Source: Hypericibacter terrae (GTDB lineage: Bacteria; Pseudomonadota; Alphaproteobacteria; Dongiales; Dongiaceae). Taken from it: a stretch of DNA of 64,000 nucleotides. The stretch spans positions 4,577,570-4,641,569 of the forward strand of contig NZ_CP042906.1 in assembly GCF_008728855.1 (NCBI RefSeq), written 5' to 3'. How positions within the stretch are numbered: position 1 is the stretch's first letter; each line of letters begins with the position of its first letter. The notes beneath the pieces are model-generated. The model searched no databases. It saw only the letters and a program-made list of their open reading frames with translations, and had not been told where the DNA came from. Of the stretch, positions 1 through 9,001 are shown in pieces. The translations under genes and the position numbers were made by a program.

Positions 1-2436
1 CTCGACACGCGCATCTATAACGGCCACACCACCACCAGCGATGCGCTCTGGGCCGGATTGCCGGTCGTCGCGCTCGGGGGCCGGCATTTCGCCAGCCGCG
101 TTTCGGCCAGCCTGCTGCGCGCCATCGGCCTGCCCGAGCTGGTGACGAGCAGCCTCGCCGGTTATCGCGAGCTGGCGCTGCGCCTGGCGCGCGATCCGGG
201 CCGGCTCGCGGCCCTGCGCAGCAAGCTCGCGACCTGTCGCTCGACGATGCCGCTTTTCGACAGCCAGCGCTTTGCCCGCGGTCTCGAGGGCGCCTATGGC
301 GCGATGATGGAGCGCCATCGCCGCGGCCTGCGGCCGGCCGCTATCGCCGTGACCATCGGCGAGGACGGCAAGGCCGGCGCCCGCTTCGACGAAGGTGCGA
401 TCCCGGCGCGCACCGCCGACGCGCTCGATCTCGTCGCCAAGGCGGCACCCCTTTATCAATCGCGGCGCTACGACCAGGCGATCGCCGCGTTGGACCAGGC
501 GCTGGTCTGCGATCCGACCTTCGTCGAGGCCCGGCTGCAGCGCGGCGTGGTCCAGGCCGCCAAGGGGGACCGCGCGGCGGCGCTCGAAAGCTTCGAGGCA
601 GCGCGCGCCGAACGGCCCGATCATCCGGCGATCGCGGCGAGGCTGGGGGCGCTCCTGATCGATCTCGAACGCGAGGACGAGGCCGAGCGTCTGCTCGATG
701 CCGCGATCGAGCGCGACCCCAACGATATCGACGCGCTGGTCGAGCGCTCGCGCCTCTCACGCCAGAAGGGCCTGCTGGCCGAGTCACTCGTCTTTGCGGA
801 TCGGGCGCTCGCCCTCAATCCCGATTATCCGCCGGCCCTCACCGCCCGCGGCGGGGCGCTGATGCCGCTGGGACGCGCCGCCGAGGCCGTGGCGCCGCTG
901 CAGGCCGCCATCGAGCGCGACCCCGCCCAGCGCGATGCGCATCGGCTGCTCGGCAACATCATGCGGTCGGAACGCAAGACGTCGCTGGCGATCGAATATT
1001 ACCGCCGCGCGCTCGCGGTCGATCCCAACGACGAGACCACGACCGCCGCCTACGCGCTCGAGCTGGCCTATATGGCCGACTGGGACCGGCTCGGCGAGAT
1101 CAAGGCGCGATTGCGCGCGCAAGTGACCCGCGCCCTGGCGAAAGGCCAGCGCCTCGGCATCACGCCTTTTGCGATCCTTGCCTTCGCCGAGGAACCCGAG
1201 ATCTGCGCCGCCGTCGCGCGTTCCTGGGCGGAGGCAATGGAACGGCGCATGGCGCCCTACAAGCAGAAATTCCCCGCCGTCGCGCGGCCCGGGCCCGAGG
1301 GCCGGATCCGGGTGGGTTATCTCTCCGGCGATTTCTCCGCCCATGCCACGATGCAATTGATGCGCGGGCTGATGCGCCGGCACGACCGGACGCAAGTCGA
1401 AGTCTTCGCCTATGCCACCAATGCCGATGACGGCAGCGACTATCGGAAGAACGCGCAGAGCGAGCCCGATCGTTTCCGCGATCTCTCGGCGCTCGACCCC
1501 GGCAGCGCCGCGCAGGCGATCGCCAAGGACGGCGTCGACATCCTGGTCGACCTCAAGGGCTGGACCAGCGGCGCCAGGCTCGAGATTCCGGCGCTGCGGC
1601 CGGCGCCGGTGCAGGCGACCTGGCTGGGGTTTCCCGGCACCACCGGCGCGCGCTTCTTCGACTATGTGCTGGGCGATGCCGTCGTGACGCCGCCCGAAGC
1701 GCAGCGCCATTTCACGGAACAGATCGTCCGCCTGCCCGGCTCCTACCAGGTCAATGACCGGGAACGCCCGATCTGGGCCGAGCCCACCAGCCGCGCGGCG
1801 CAGGGCCTGCCGGAAAAGGCGCTGGTGCTGGCGAGCTTCAACCAGGGTTACAAGATCGAACCCGTCATGTTCGGGCTCTGGATGGAGTTGCTGCAGGCCT
1901 TGCCGGATGCCGTGCTGTGGCTCTGGCGCAGCAATGAGGGCATCGAACCCAACCTGAAGAAGGAAGCCGCCGCACGTAACGTCGATCCGGCGCGGCTGAT
2001 CTTCGCCGATCGCGCCACGACGCAGCGTCATCTGCGCCGGCTCGGCCTCGCCGACCTGGCGCTCGATCCGCGCATCGTCAACGGCCACACCACCACCAGC
2101 GACGCGCTCTGGGCCGGCCTGCCGGTGGTGACCCTCGAGGGCGCCTATTTTCCCGCCCGCGTCTCCGCCAGCCTGCTGCGCGCGGTGGGGCTGCCGGAGC
2201 TGGTCGCGCACAGCCTCGATCAATATCGCGAGATCGTGCTGCGCTATGGCCGTGACGCCTATGCCCTCGCGTCACTGAAGGCGAAGCTCGCCGCCAACCG
2301 CCTGACGACCCCGCTCTTCGATACCGACGGCTTCGCGCGTAAGCTCGAGGGGGCCTATCGCCTCATCTGGCGGCGCCATTGCGCCGGCCTGAAGCCAGCC
2401 CCCATCGACGTTCCGGAGATCAAGCCTCCGGACTGA
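1..2436 (+). CDS. TPR / O-GlcNAc transferase-like protein (GT41) with two catalytic modules, 5' partial
   Basis: The frame is open from base 1, so the N-terminus lies outside the window. Bases 1-360 already encode the end of a GT41 (OGT/SPINDLY-like) catalytic domain, with GHTTTSDALWAGLPVV followed by SASLLRAIGLPELV. Bases ~430-1050 then encode several TPR units. Bases ~1300-2400 encode a second full catalytic domain with IRVGYLSGDFSAHA, PVQATWLGFPGTTG and again GHTTTSDALWAGLPVV near 2085. The two C-terminal segments can be aligned without gaps over about 110 residues, so the protein is TPR-OGT-TPR-OGT or similar, unlike the usual single-catalytic-domain family member. GT41 enzymes transfer a sugar from a UDP-sugar to Ser/Thr of proteins; bacterial members are often linked to surface or flagellar glycosylation. 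The target is unknown here. It ends 30 bases before the next gene. Confidence 0.9.
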   Translation, partial: LDTRIYNGHTTTSDALWAGLPVVALGGRHFASRVSASLLRAIGLPELVTSSLAGYRELALRLARDPGRLAALRSKLATCRSTMPLFDSQRFARGLEGAYGAMMERHRRGLRPAAIAVTIGEDGKAGARFDEGAIPARTADALDLVAKAAPLYQSRRYDQAIAALDQALVCDPTFVEARLQRGVVQAAKGDRAAALESFEAARAERPDHPAIAARLGALLIDLEREDEAERLLDAAIERDPNDIDALVERSRLSRQKGLLAESLVFADRALALNPDYPPALTARGGALMPLGRAAEAVAPLQAAIERDPAQRDAHRLLGNIMRSERKTSLAIEYYRRALAVDPNDETTTAAYALELAYMADWDRLGEIKARLRAQVTRALAKGQRLGITPFAILAFAEEPEICAAVARSWAEAMERRMAPYKQKFPAVARPGPEGRIRVGYLSGDFSAHATMQLMRGLMRRHDRTQVEVFAYATNADDGSDYRKNAQSEPDRFRDLSALDPGSAAQAIAKDGVDILVDLKGWTSGARLEIPALRPAPVQATWLGFPGTTGARFFDYVLGDAVVTPPEAQRHFTEQIVRLPGSYQVNDRERPIWAEPTSRAAQGLPEKALVLASFNQGYKIEPVMFGLWMELLQALPDAVLWLWRSNEGIEPNLKKEAAARNVDPARLIFADRATTQRHLRRLGLADLALDPRIVNGHTTTSDALWAGLPVVTLEGAYFPARVSASLLRAVGLPELVAHSLDQYREIVLRYGRDAYALASLKAKLAANRLTTPLFDTDGFARKLEGAYRLIWRRHCAGLKPAPIDVPEIKPPD

Positions 2437-2466
2437 TCGCCCCCCGCGCAAAGGAGACCCGGTCCC

Positions 2467-2895
2467 ATGCACTACCGCAACAGCCGCTTCGGCAGCTTCG
2501 CCAATTGGACCGCGCGGGCTTCGGGCCATCCTGCAGCCTTCATGACGGCCTGCTCGGTCATCGTCGTCTGGGCGGTCACGGGCCCGGTCTTCGCCTGGTC
2601 CGACACCTGGCAGCTGGTCATCAACACCGGAACCACCATCGTGACCTTCCTGATGGTGTTCCTGATCCAGAACACGCAGAACCGCGACTCGCATGCGGTG
2701 CAGCTCAAGCTCGACGAGCTGATCCGGGCGGTCGAGGGTGCGCACAACGCACTCCTGGACATCGAGGAGTTGAACGACGAGGAACTGTCGCATCTGCGCA
2801 AGCGCTATGCCGTGCTCGCCGCCCGTGCCCGCGAAGAGATCAAGCAGGGCCGCCGCGATACCGATAACCGGGAACTCGAAGAGGATCAGCCCTGA
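2467..2895 (+). CDS. Low-affinity iron permease family protein
   Basis: This 142-aa protein matches the low-affinity Fe permease family (PF04120). Two hydrophobic segments span about residues 20-42 (AAFMTACSVIVVWAVTGPVF) and 49-68 (LVINTGTTIVTFLMVFLIQ). They are followed by the family hallmark QNTQNRDSHAVQLKLDELI and an acidic, coiled-coil-prone tail. The family is named after fungal Fet4, but direct iron transport by the short bacterial members is poorly established. An AAAGGAG ribosome site lies about 10 bases before ATG 2467. It follows the glycosyltransferase by 30 bases and may be co-transcribed. Its 3' end overlaps the convergent LysR gene by 10 bases. Confidence 0.85.
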   Translation: MHYRNSRFGSFANWTARASGHPAAFMTACSVIVVWAVTGPVFAWSDTWQLVINTGTTIVTFLMVFLIQNTQNRDSHAVQLKLDELIRAVEGAHNALLDIEELNDEELSHLRKRYAVLAARAREEIKQGRRDTDNRELEEDQP

Positions 2896-3791
2896 CGGCG
2901 CGCCGTCGCGGCTTCTTCCAGCACCCAGGTCCGGAAGGCGACCGCGGCGGCGGTCGAGGGGCGGCCTTCGGCCGAGACCAGATAGAAGGCTTCGTCGGTC
3001 GGCAATCTGATGCGGAACGGCTCGATCAGCCGGCCGGCGGCGATGCGCTCGGCGGCATAGCAGGTCCGGCCCAGCGCCACGCCGACGCCGCGCTCGGCCA
3101 GATCGAGCGCAGCCAGCCCCAGATCGAACTCGAGACCGCTGGCCCCGTCGATCTTGTCGGTCAGGCCCGCCTTGGCCAGCCATTCCGGCCAGCCGTCGCG
3201 AAAGCCGAACACATGGAGCAAGGTGCGGCGCCCCAGATCCTCGGGCCGCGTCATCCGCTGCGGGCCATTCGCCCAATCCGGACTGCAGACCGGGAAGAGC
3301 TCGTCCCAGGTGATCCGGTCGGACTTCAGCCCCGACCAGCGCCCGGTGCCGTAGCGGATCTCGAGATCGACCGCCGGGTCCGGATAGTCGGCCGCCCAGA
3401 TCGAGCTGGTCAGTCGGAATTCGATATCGGGATGGCGCGCCCGAAACCGTGCGAGCCGCGGCACCAGCCAGAGGGCGGCGAAGCTCGTCGTGGCGCGCAC
3501 CATCAGCCGAACGCGCGCCAGATCGCCGAAGATCTCGGCCGTGCCGTTGGCGATCTGGGTGAAGGCGTCGCCAAGCAGGGGCAGCAGCGCGTCGCCGGCC
3601 TCGGTCAGACGCAAGCCCCGGGGCAGGCGGTGGAACAGAGGCCGCCCGAGATGGCTTTCGAGCAGCCTGACCTGCTGGCTGACGGCCGATTGGGTGATGC
3701 CGAGCTCGCGCGCCGCTGCGGTGAAACTCATCGTCGTCGCGGCGACCTCGAAAGTTCGTAACCAATTGAGCGGCGGTAGTTTTTTCACCAT
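2886..3791 (-). CDS. LysR-family transcriptional regulator (GcvA-like)
   Basis: A 301-aa LysR regulator. The N-terminal winged helix-turn-helix is clear (FTAAARELGITQSAVSQQVR at about residues 24-43, then LLESHLGRPLFHR). It resembles the GcvA subgroup, which often begins with PPLNWLRTFEVAA as here. The C-terminal effector-binding domain covers about residues 92-290. It is divergent from the MttB-family methyltransferase with about 260 bases between the two starts, the usual arrangement for a LysR protein controlling its neighbour and itself. That target is inferred. No specific effector can be read from the sequence. Confidence 0.92.
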   Translation of the reverse strand: MVKKLPPLNWLRTFEVAATTMSFTAAARELGITQSAVSQQVRLLESHLGRPLFHRLPRGLRLTEAGDALLPLLGDAFTQIANGTAEIFGDLARVRLMVRATTSFAALWLVPRLARFRARHPDIEFRLTSSIWAADYPDPAVDLEIRYGTGRWSGLKSDRITWDELFPVCSPDWANGPQRMTRPEDLGRRTLLHVFGFRDGWPEWLAKAGLTDKIDGASGLEFDLGLAALDLAERGVGVALGRTCYAAERIAAGRLIEPFRIRLPTDEAFYLVSAEGRPSTAAAVAFRTWVLEEAATARRQG

Positions 3792-4050
3792 GAATAAATG
3801 ACCTATTAGCCAGTCTTGGTCTAAGAGCGAACTTTAGTCGTTTGTCGCCCTGGGCGCAAAGCCCCATGATCCAGAGCGAGATCGAGGCCGGCCCCCGAGG
3901 ACGGGGCTTCGCAGGCTTGGAACCACAAAACTGAAGCAGACCCGAACGATCATCTGACAAGGGCGCCCCGGTCTCGGGCTGCCCTTTATGTTTGCGCGGG
4001 TCTCGAGGGAACTCGGGAGGACCCGCCGCCCCAGGAGCGAGAGAGCGATC

Positions 4051-5628
4051 ATGAGCGAGACGGAATCGAGAGCGGGACGGCGCGGCGGCCGCGAGGCGCG
4101 GCGCGCGATGCGGGCAGCCCCCCTGGCGGACAATCAGCGTCCGGTCTGGCCGGGTCTCGAAGGCGGCCGCTACAAGCCGCTGACCGACGCCGACATCCAG
4201 AAGATCCATCACGCCGCGCTCGACGTGCTCGAGAATATCGGCATGGCCGATGCGATCCCGAGCGGCATCGAGGTCATGACCAAGGTCGGCGCGAAACTTC
4301 AGAGCAATGGCCGCCTGACCTTCCCGCGCGCCCTCATCGAAGACACGCTCGCCAAGGCCGCGCGCAAGTTCCCGCTCTATGCGCAGGATCCGCGCTACGA
4401 CATGGAGCCCTGGGGCAGCAAGGTCTATTTCGGCACCGCCGGCGCCGCCGTCCATATCGTCGATCCGATCACCGGCGACTATCGCGAGTCCACGACGAAG
4501 GATCTCTACGACATCGCGCGCATCGTCGACACGCTGGACCATATCCATTTCTTCCAGCGCGCGATCGTCTGCCGCGAGCTGACCGATCCGTTCGAGATGG
4601 ATTTCAACACCTGCTATGCCAGCGTCTTCGGCACCACCAAGCATGTCGGCACCAGCTGGGTGGCGCCCGAGCAGCTCGAAGCGTCGCTGCAGATGCTGCA
4701 TGCGATTGCGGGCGGCGAGGACAAGTGGCGCGAGCGCCCGTTCGTCAGCCAGTCGAACTGTTTCGTCGTGCCGCCGCTGAAATTCGCGGCCGATGCCTGC
4801 CGCTGCCTGGAGGTTGCCGTGCGCGGCGGCATGCCGGTGCTGCTGCTCTCCGCCGGCCAGGCCGGCGCGACGGCGCCCGCCTCGCTCGCCGGCGCCATCG
4901 TGCAGGAAGTGGCCGAGGTACTGGCCGGTCTCGTCTATGTCAACGCGATCAAGCCGGGCGCGCCCGCGATCTTCGGCACCTGGTGCTTCGTCTCGGACCT
5001 GCGCACCGGCGCCATGTCGGGCGGCAGCCCGGAACAGGCGCTGCTCTCGGCCGGAGCCGCGCAGATGGGCCAGTTCTACGACCTGACCGCCGGCACCGCC
5101 TCGGGCATGACGGACTCGAAAATTCCGGATGCCCAGGCCGGTTACGAGAAGGCCTATAACCACGCGCTGGTCGGCAATGCCGGCGCCAACCTCATTTACG
5201 AGTCGGCCGGCATGCATGCCAGCCTCTTGGGCTATTGCCTGGAGAGCCTGCTGATCGACAACGACATCATCGGCGCCGTGCAGCGCACGATCAAAGGCAT
5301 CGAGGTCACCGACGAATCGATCGCGATGGAGACCATCCGCCAGACCTGCCTCGAGGGCCCGGGCCATTATCTCGGGGCCGATCAGACCCTGCGGCTGATG
5401 CAGACGGAATATGTCTATCCGCTGGTCGGCGACCGCACCACGCCCAAGGAATGGGTCGAGCAGGGTCGCCCGGGGATCGTCGATCGCGCGATCCGCAAGA
5501 CGCGCCAGATCCTCACGAACCATTTCCCGGCGCATATCTCGATGGCCGTGGACGATTCGATCCGCGAGCGCTTCCCGGTGCGCCTGCCCCGCGAGGCGAT
5601 GCGCAAGACGGCCGCGGCGGCGGAGTGA
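4051..5628 (+). CDS. Trimethylamine methyltransferase (MttB) superfamily protein, non-pyrrolysine
   Basis: A 525-aa MttB-superfamily corrinoid methyltransferase. Supporting segments are FGTAGAAVHIVDP, TKHVGTSWVAPEQLEASLQM, FVSQSNCFVVPPLKFAADA and LTAGTASGMTDSKIPDAQAG. True MttB carries pyrrolysine from an in-frame amber; this frame has no internal TAG, so it belongs to the larger non-Pyl group, whose characterised members demethylate quaternary amines such as glycine betaine. ATG 4051 is preferred over the upstream in-frame ATG 3988 because CAGGAGCGAG precedes it and the extra 21 residues look non-coding. No corrinoid protein or reactivase is nearby, so the methyl acceptor is unknown. The divergent LysR gene is its likely regulator. 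Confidence 0.85.
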   Translation: MSETESRAGRRGGREARRAMRAAPLADNQRPVWPGLEGGRYKPLTDADIQKIHHAALDVLENIGMADAIPSGIEVMTKVGAKLQSNGRLTFPRALIEDTLAKAARKFPLYAQDPRYDMEPWGSKVYFGTAGAAVHIVDPITGDYRESTTKDLYDIARIVDTLDHIHFFQRAIVCRELTDPFEMDFNTCYASVFGTTKHVGTSWVAPEQLEASLQMLHAIAGGEDKWRERPFVSQSNCFVVPPLKFAADACRCLEVAVRGGMPVLLLSAGQAGATAPASLAGAIVQEVAEVLAGLVYVNAIKPGAPAIFGTWCFVSDLRTGAMSGGSPEQALLSAGAAQMGQFYDLTAGTASGMTDSKIPDAQAGYEKAYNHALVGNAGANLIYESAGMHASLLGYCLESLLIDNDIIGAVQRTIKGIEVTDESIAMETIRQTCLEGPGHYLGADQTLRLMQTEYVYPLVGDRTTPKEWVEQGRPGIVDRAIRKTRQILTNHFPAHISMAVDDSIRERFPVRLPREAMRKTAAAAE

Positions 5629-5642
5629 GGCTGGCGATAAGA

Positions 5643-5782
5643 CATCCCCTCCCCCGGAACGGGGGAGGGCGAGGGAGGGGGCTGCTCGGTCCGTGAAGCC
5701 GCCGTCTCACCGATCTACGCGATATCTCCTACCGAGACGTCCCCCTCCCTGACCCTCCCCCTCAAGGGGGAGGAGATCGACG
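5643..5782. repeat. Inverted pair of GC-rich REP-like elements
   Basis: Two copies of a C-run/G-run palindromic unit face each other. The left copy contains CCCTCCCCC..GGGGGAGGG and ends GGGGGCTGCTCGGT; the right copy begins ACCGAGACGTCCCCCTCCC and ends CTCCCCCTCAAGGGGGAG. Related copies lie at 31392-31440 and 40063-40110. They sit between convergent genes. Confidence 0.75.
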
Positions 5783-5785
5783 GAG

Positions 5786-7522
5786 TCAGCGCTTCAGGCT
5801 GCGATTGGCGGAAGCGCCGCGCGAGACATGCGCGGCGTCGAGCGGGACCACGCCGACCGGCTCCGGGATTTCCGGCGAGACCGCGTTGCCCGCCAGATAG
5901 TCGAAGCCGGCCGCGATCGCGGCGATGGCGAGCGGTTGCGTGTTGATCCCCAGCACATAGCATTTGAGGCCGGCCGAGCGCGCGGCCTTGCCGAAATCGG
6001 CGAGGCCCCGCATCGCCCGCGCATGCGGCCAGGCATGCTCGCGCAGATCGCCGCCGACCGTGCGGGCGCCCGCGGCCAGCACGCGGCTGAAATCGGTGTG
6101 ATCGAGCGGCAGCCGCAGCACGACCTCGCGGCTCGCGCGCCGCAGGCCCGCGACCAGCGCCGGCAGCATTGCCCAATCGCCGGCATAGGCATCGAGAATG
6201 TCGAGCAGGATGAGCTGGCGCATCGGCACCGGCGCCGCCGTCAGCAGCGCCAGCAGCTGCGCGCGAGCCACCGGCAGATCCAGGACCGCGCGATGGATCG
6301 GCAGGGAGAGGATCGCCTTGGTGCCCTGGCGCAACATGGATGCCAGGTCGGCCAAGGCCTTCTTCGCCACTAGCAGATCGACCGCGACCACCACCTCGGG
6401 ATCGTCCTCCCAGGCCATCAGTTCGTTCACCGAGAGCTGCGCCTGGTCCACCAGGAAGCGGAGATTGAGTCCGTAGGAGGTGATCGCCTGGGTTTCGCGA
6501 TGCCAGATCGGCTGATAGCGGAAGGTGGCACCCCGCAATTGCGACACGATCAGGTCGCGCTCCGATCCGCCGGGCGTGCCGAAAGGCGCCGCGACGGGAA
6601 CGGTCATGCCGCTGGCGGCCGCCTCGATCTGGCGCAGGGTTTCCTGCCGGCGGGCGCTCTCGGCGATCTGGCGCTGCATCTCGGCGCCGTCGAAGATCAC
6701 GTGTTCGGCAGTCGGCCCCGCCTGCTGCCAATCGCCGACCGTGGCGCCCAGTGTCTTGATGAGATCGTTGAGCGCGCGCGGACTGATCTTGATCGGCACG
6801 CTGCGCGGCCCCTCGCCGGCCGCAAGGTCGCGCGGCAGCCGCACCTCGCGCCATTCGGGATCCGGCCGGGCCTTCGGCGCGGCGGTTTCGGAGGCATGGC
6901 CATGCTCCGTCACGGCCGGTGCCGCATCCAGCATCGAGGTCAGGGTGGCGAGCGGGTCGATCGGATCGAGCGTGACGCTGCCGTCGACCCGCACCGTGGC
7001 GGTCGCCAGCTTCATCGCTCCCAGATCGCGCTCGACGCCGAAGAGCTTCTGCTTGATCTCCGCGGCGATGAGGCTGCAGACCGCGGCCGCCCGCTCGCCG
7101 TCATGCGTGCCGAACAGCAGCACGAAATGCGCTTCGTCGAGCCGGATGAAGGCGTCGCGCGGCCCCAGCCTGGTCTTCAGGACGGACGCGATCGTGACCG
7201 CGACGCGGTCGGCGATCTCGTGCCAGCGCGGACCGAACTCGCGTTTCAGTTCGTCGAGATTGATCAGCTTGACCCGGCCGGCGGAGATGGCGCTGCCATA
7301 GCTCGCGAGCGTGGTGAGGCGCTGGCCGAATTCGACGCGCGTAAAGGCTTCGACGGCGGCCGACGCGTCGTCGGTGGCGGCCTGGCTCTGGCTTGGAAGC
7401 AGATCGCCGGCGGCGAGCACCGGGTCCGCCGGCGCAGCCTCGCCCGCCGGCAGGGCGCCAGCCGTCGCGGGCTGCCCGCCGATCCCGAGCATCGAGGCGA
7501 TGTTACCCCAGAGACGTGCCAT
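5786..7522 (-). CDS. Degenerate GGDEF/EAL-domain protein
   Basis: A 578-aa protein. Residues ~35-175 resemble a GGDEF domain, but the signature position reads FIRLDEAHFVLLFG instead of RxGGDEF, so diguanylate cyclase activity is unlikely. Residues ~320-565 resemble an EAL phosphodiesterase fold (FRYQPIWHRETQAITSYGL, then ILSLPIHRAVLDLPVARAQ). The EAL triplet is replaced and the metal-binding acids are not apparent. A linker with low-complexity Ala/Pro separates the two. It is probably a non-catalytic c-di-GMP effector or scaffold; this is inference. I chose ATG 7522 (MARLWGNIASMLG) over the more upstream start because the preceding 26 residues look non-coding and GAGGAC lies just before it. 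Confidence 0.75.
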   Translation of the reverse strand: MARLWGNIASMLGIGGQPATAGALPAGEAAPADPVLAAGDLLPSQSQAATDDASAAVEAFTRVEFGQRLTTLASYGSAISAGRVKLINLDELKREFGPRWHEIADRVAVTIASVLKTRLGPRDAFIRLDEAHFVLLFGTHDGERAAAVCSLIAAEIKQKLFGVERDLGAMKLATATVRVDGSVTLDPIDPLATLTSMLDAAPAVTEHGHASETAAPKARPDPEWREVRLPRDLAAGEGPRSVPIKISPRALNDLIKTLGATVGDWQQAGPTAEHVIFDGAEMQRQIAESARRQETLRQIEAAASGMTVPVAAPFGTPGGSERDLIVSQLRGATFRYQPIWHRETQAITSYGLNLRFLVDQAQLSVNELMAWEDDPEVVVAVDLLVAKKALADLASMLRQGTKAILSLPIHRAVLDLPVARAQLLALLTAAPVPMRQLILLDILDAYAGDWAMLPALVAGLRRASREVVLRLPLDHTDFSRVLAAGARTVGGDLREHAWPHARAMRGLADFGKAARSAGLKCYVLGINTQPLAIAAIAAGFDYLAGNAVSPEIPEPVGVVPLDAAHVSRGASANRSLKR

Positions 7523-7660
7523 GGTCCTCGCGCGGCCTGGTCGACGGAGCGCCGGCAGAGCACACCGGTCCTGTTGCGGAAACCCGATCGGTGTCCGCAA
7601 GGCCGATCCAACGCCAGGAAGGTGAATGGCAGATTAAGGGGTCGGGAGGTGGCGCCGAAT

Positions 7661-8857
7661 TTACGCGCGAACAGACAGTTCCGGGCGAGATTCACGTACG
7701 GTTTGTGTGGCTTTGAGCTCGCGATTCCGCCGCGCGACGCTGCCGGCCTCGGGCGCCGTCTCCTGGCCCGCGACCGGGATCGCCGCGCGGATCATGGACT
7801 GGAACTGCTGCACCCGGACTTCCTTGGCCGAGAGGATTCCGCTGCGATAGCCGCTGGAGCCCAGCCCCGCCTGCACGCCTTCCACCAGGCCCTTGTCCTC
7901 GGCGCCAACCAGACGGTTGATGCGCTGGTTGAGCCAGCGCGCCGCCTTCATTTCGCGCCGCGCATCCGGCAGCGCATAGGCCCGCGAGCGCGCGATGCAG
8001 CGACCCGGCGACAGCGGCAGGATCTGAAAGTAATCGATCTGGTCGGGATAGATGTCGAAGGCGAGGCTGGGGAACATGCTGTAATAGAGCCAGGCGCGCC
8101 GGCGATCCTCCGGCAGATGCTCGACCGGCGGCAGCAGCTTCAGGTAATGGCGTTCGCTCCAGCTGGGCGACGGGCGGTCGATCAGGCGGCCGCCGCCATG
8201 CGAGACGCCGAGCGGCTTCACCTCATAGCGATAGGTGGTCCCGTAAAGCCGCTGCAGGCCGGGATGGCCCACCGGCACATGATAGGCCTCGGAGTTGTTC
8301 TCGACCGCGACCTTCCAGTCGGCGGCGATCGGCGTATGGCTGTGCGGTCCCAACGGTTCCATCTCGGCGATGCGGTAGAAGCCCAGCGCCTCGCGATAGG
8401 GCTCGAACTGCTCGGCGATCGAGGGGCCGTCGCCACCGAAGCGGATGAAGACCAGGCCCAGAAAGATTTCCATCTCGACCGGCCGCAGCCCGTACTCGCT
8501 CTTGTCGAGGCCCGGGAAGCTGTCCTCGCTCGGCACGCCCATCAGCCGGCCGTCGAGATCGTAGAGGAAACCGTGATAGCGGCAGCGCACCGCGCGCCCG
8601 CAATTGCCCTGGTCGCCCTCGAGCAGCCGGAAGGCGCGATGGCGGCAGACATTGTGGAAGGCCTGCAGCCGGCCCTGTTTGTCGCGGAGCACGATGGCGC
8701 TTTCGCCCAAGAGATCGAAGCGCAGGAAATCCCCCGGCTGCTTCAGCTCGTTCACATGGCCGACCAGCTGCCAGGTCCTGCGAAAGATCGCCTCGCACTC
8801 GAGTGCGAAGAACTCGTCATTGGCGTAGATCCAGGCCGGCAGGGTGATGGGGATCAT
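7661..8857 (-). CDS. Rieske-type aromatic ring-hydroxylating oxygenase, alpha subunit
   Basis: A 398-aa oxygenase alpha subunit. The Rieske [2Fe-2S] ligands are C71-x-H73 (NVCRHRAF) and C92-x2-H95 (RCRYHGFLYD). The mononuclear iron site follows in ENNSEAYHVPVGHPG, giving H193 and H198. The acidic residue before the first His is the bridging position that couples Rieske and iron centres of neighbouring subunits. Such enzymes dihydroxylate or demethylate substrates using electrons from a reductase; related ones act on choline-like or aromatic compounds. No beta subunit, ferredoxin or reductase is adjacent, so the substrate cannot be assigned. The last ~45 residues are polar and look less conserved. 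It is followed on the opposite side by a TetR gene on the same strand. Confidence 0.9.
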   Translation of the reverse strand: MIPITLPAWIYANDEFFALECEAIFRRTWQLVGHVNELKQPGDFLRFDLLGESAIVLRDKQGRLQAFHNVCRHRAFRLLEGDQGNCGRAVRCRYHGFLYDLDGRLMGVPSEDSFPGLDKSEYGLRPVEMEIFLGLVFIRFGGDGPSIAEQFEPYREALGFYRIAEMEPLGPHSHTPIAADWKVAVENNSEAYHVPVGHPGLQRLYGTTYRYEVKPLGVSHGGGRLIDRPSPSWSERHYLKLLPPVEHLPEDRRRAWLYYSMFPSLAFDIYPDQIDYFQILPLSPGRCIARSRAYALPDARREMKAARWLNQRINRLVGAEDKGLVEGVQAGLGSSGYRSGILSAKEVRVQQFQSMIRAAIPVAGQETAPEAGSVARRNRELKATQTVRESRPELSVRA

Positions 8858-9001
8858 GGCGACACTTCGAGCGGGTGGGACCGAAGCCCGAGTGTAGTGA
8901 CAATCGCCTTCGCCGCGCCAGGGCGCAGGGGTGGGCTCCGTCGAAGCCTGTCCTGGTACAATAGGGCGGGGAGCGGCCGGCGCCCCACCCCGCTCCGAAA
9001 C

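Noticed and set aside
784..2223. Long minus-strand frame opposite the glycosyltransferase
   Set aside because: Shadow frame of high-GC codon use; product is Arg/Gly/Ala-rich with no family features, and the plus-strand gene has clear motifs.
2272..5535. 1087-residue minus-strand frame
   Set aside because: It runs across three unrelated real genes and includes an out-of-frame image of the LysR gene; no domains, no ribosome site.
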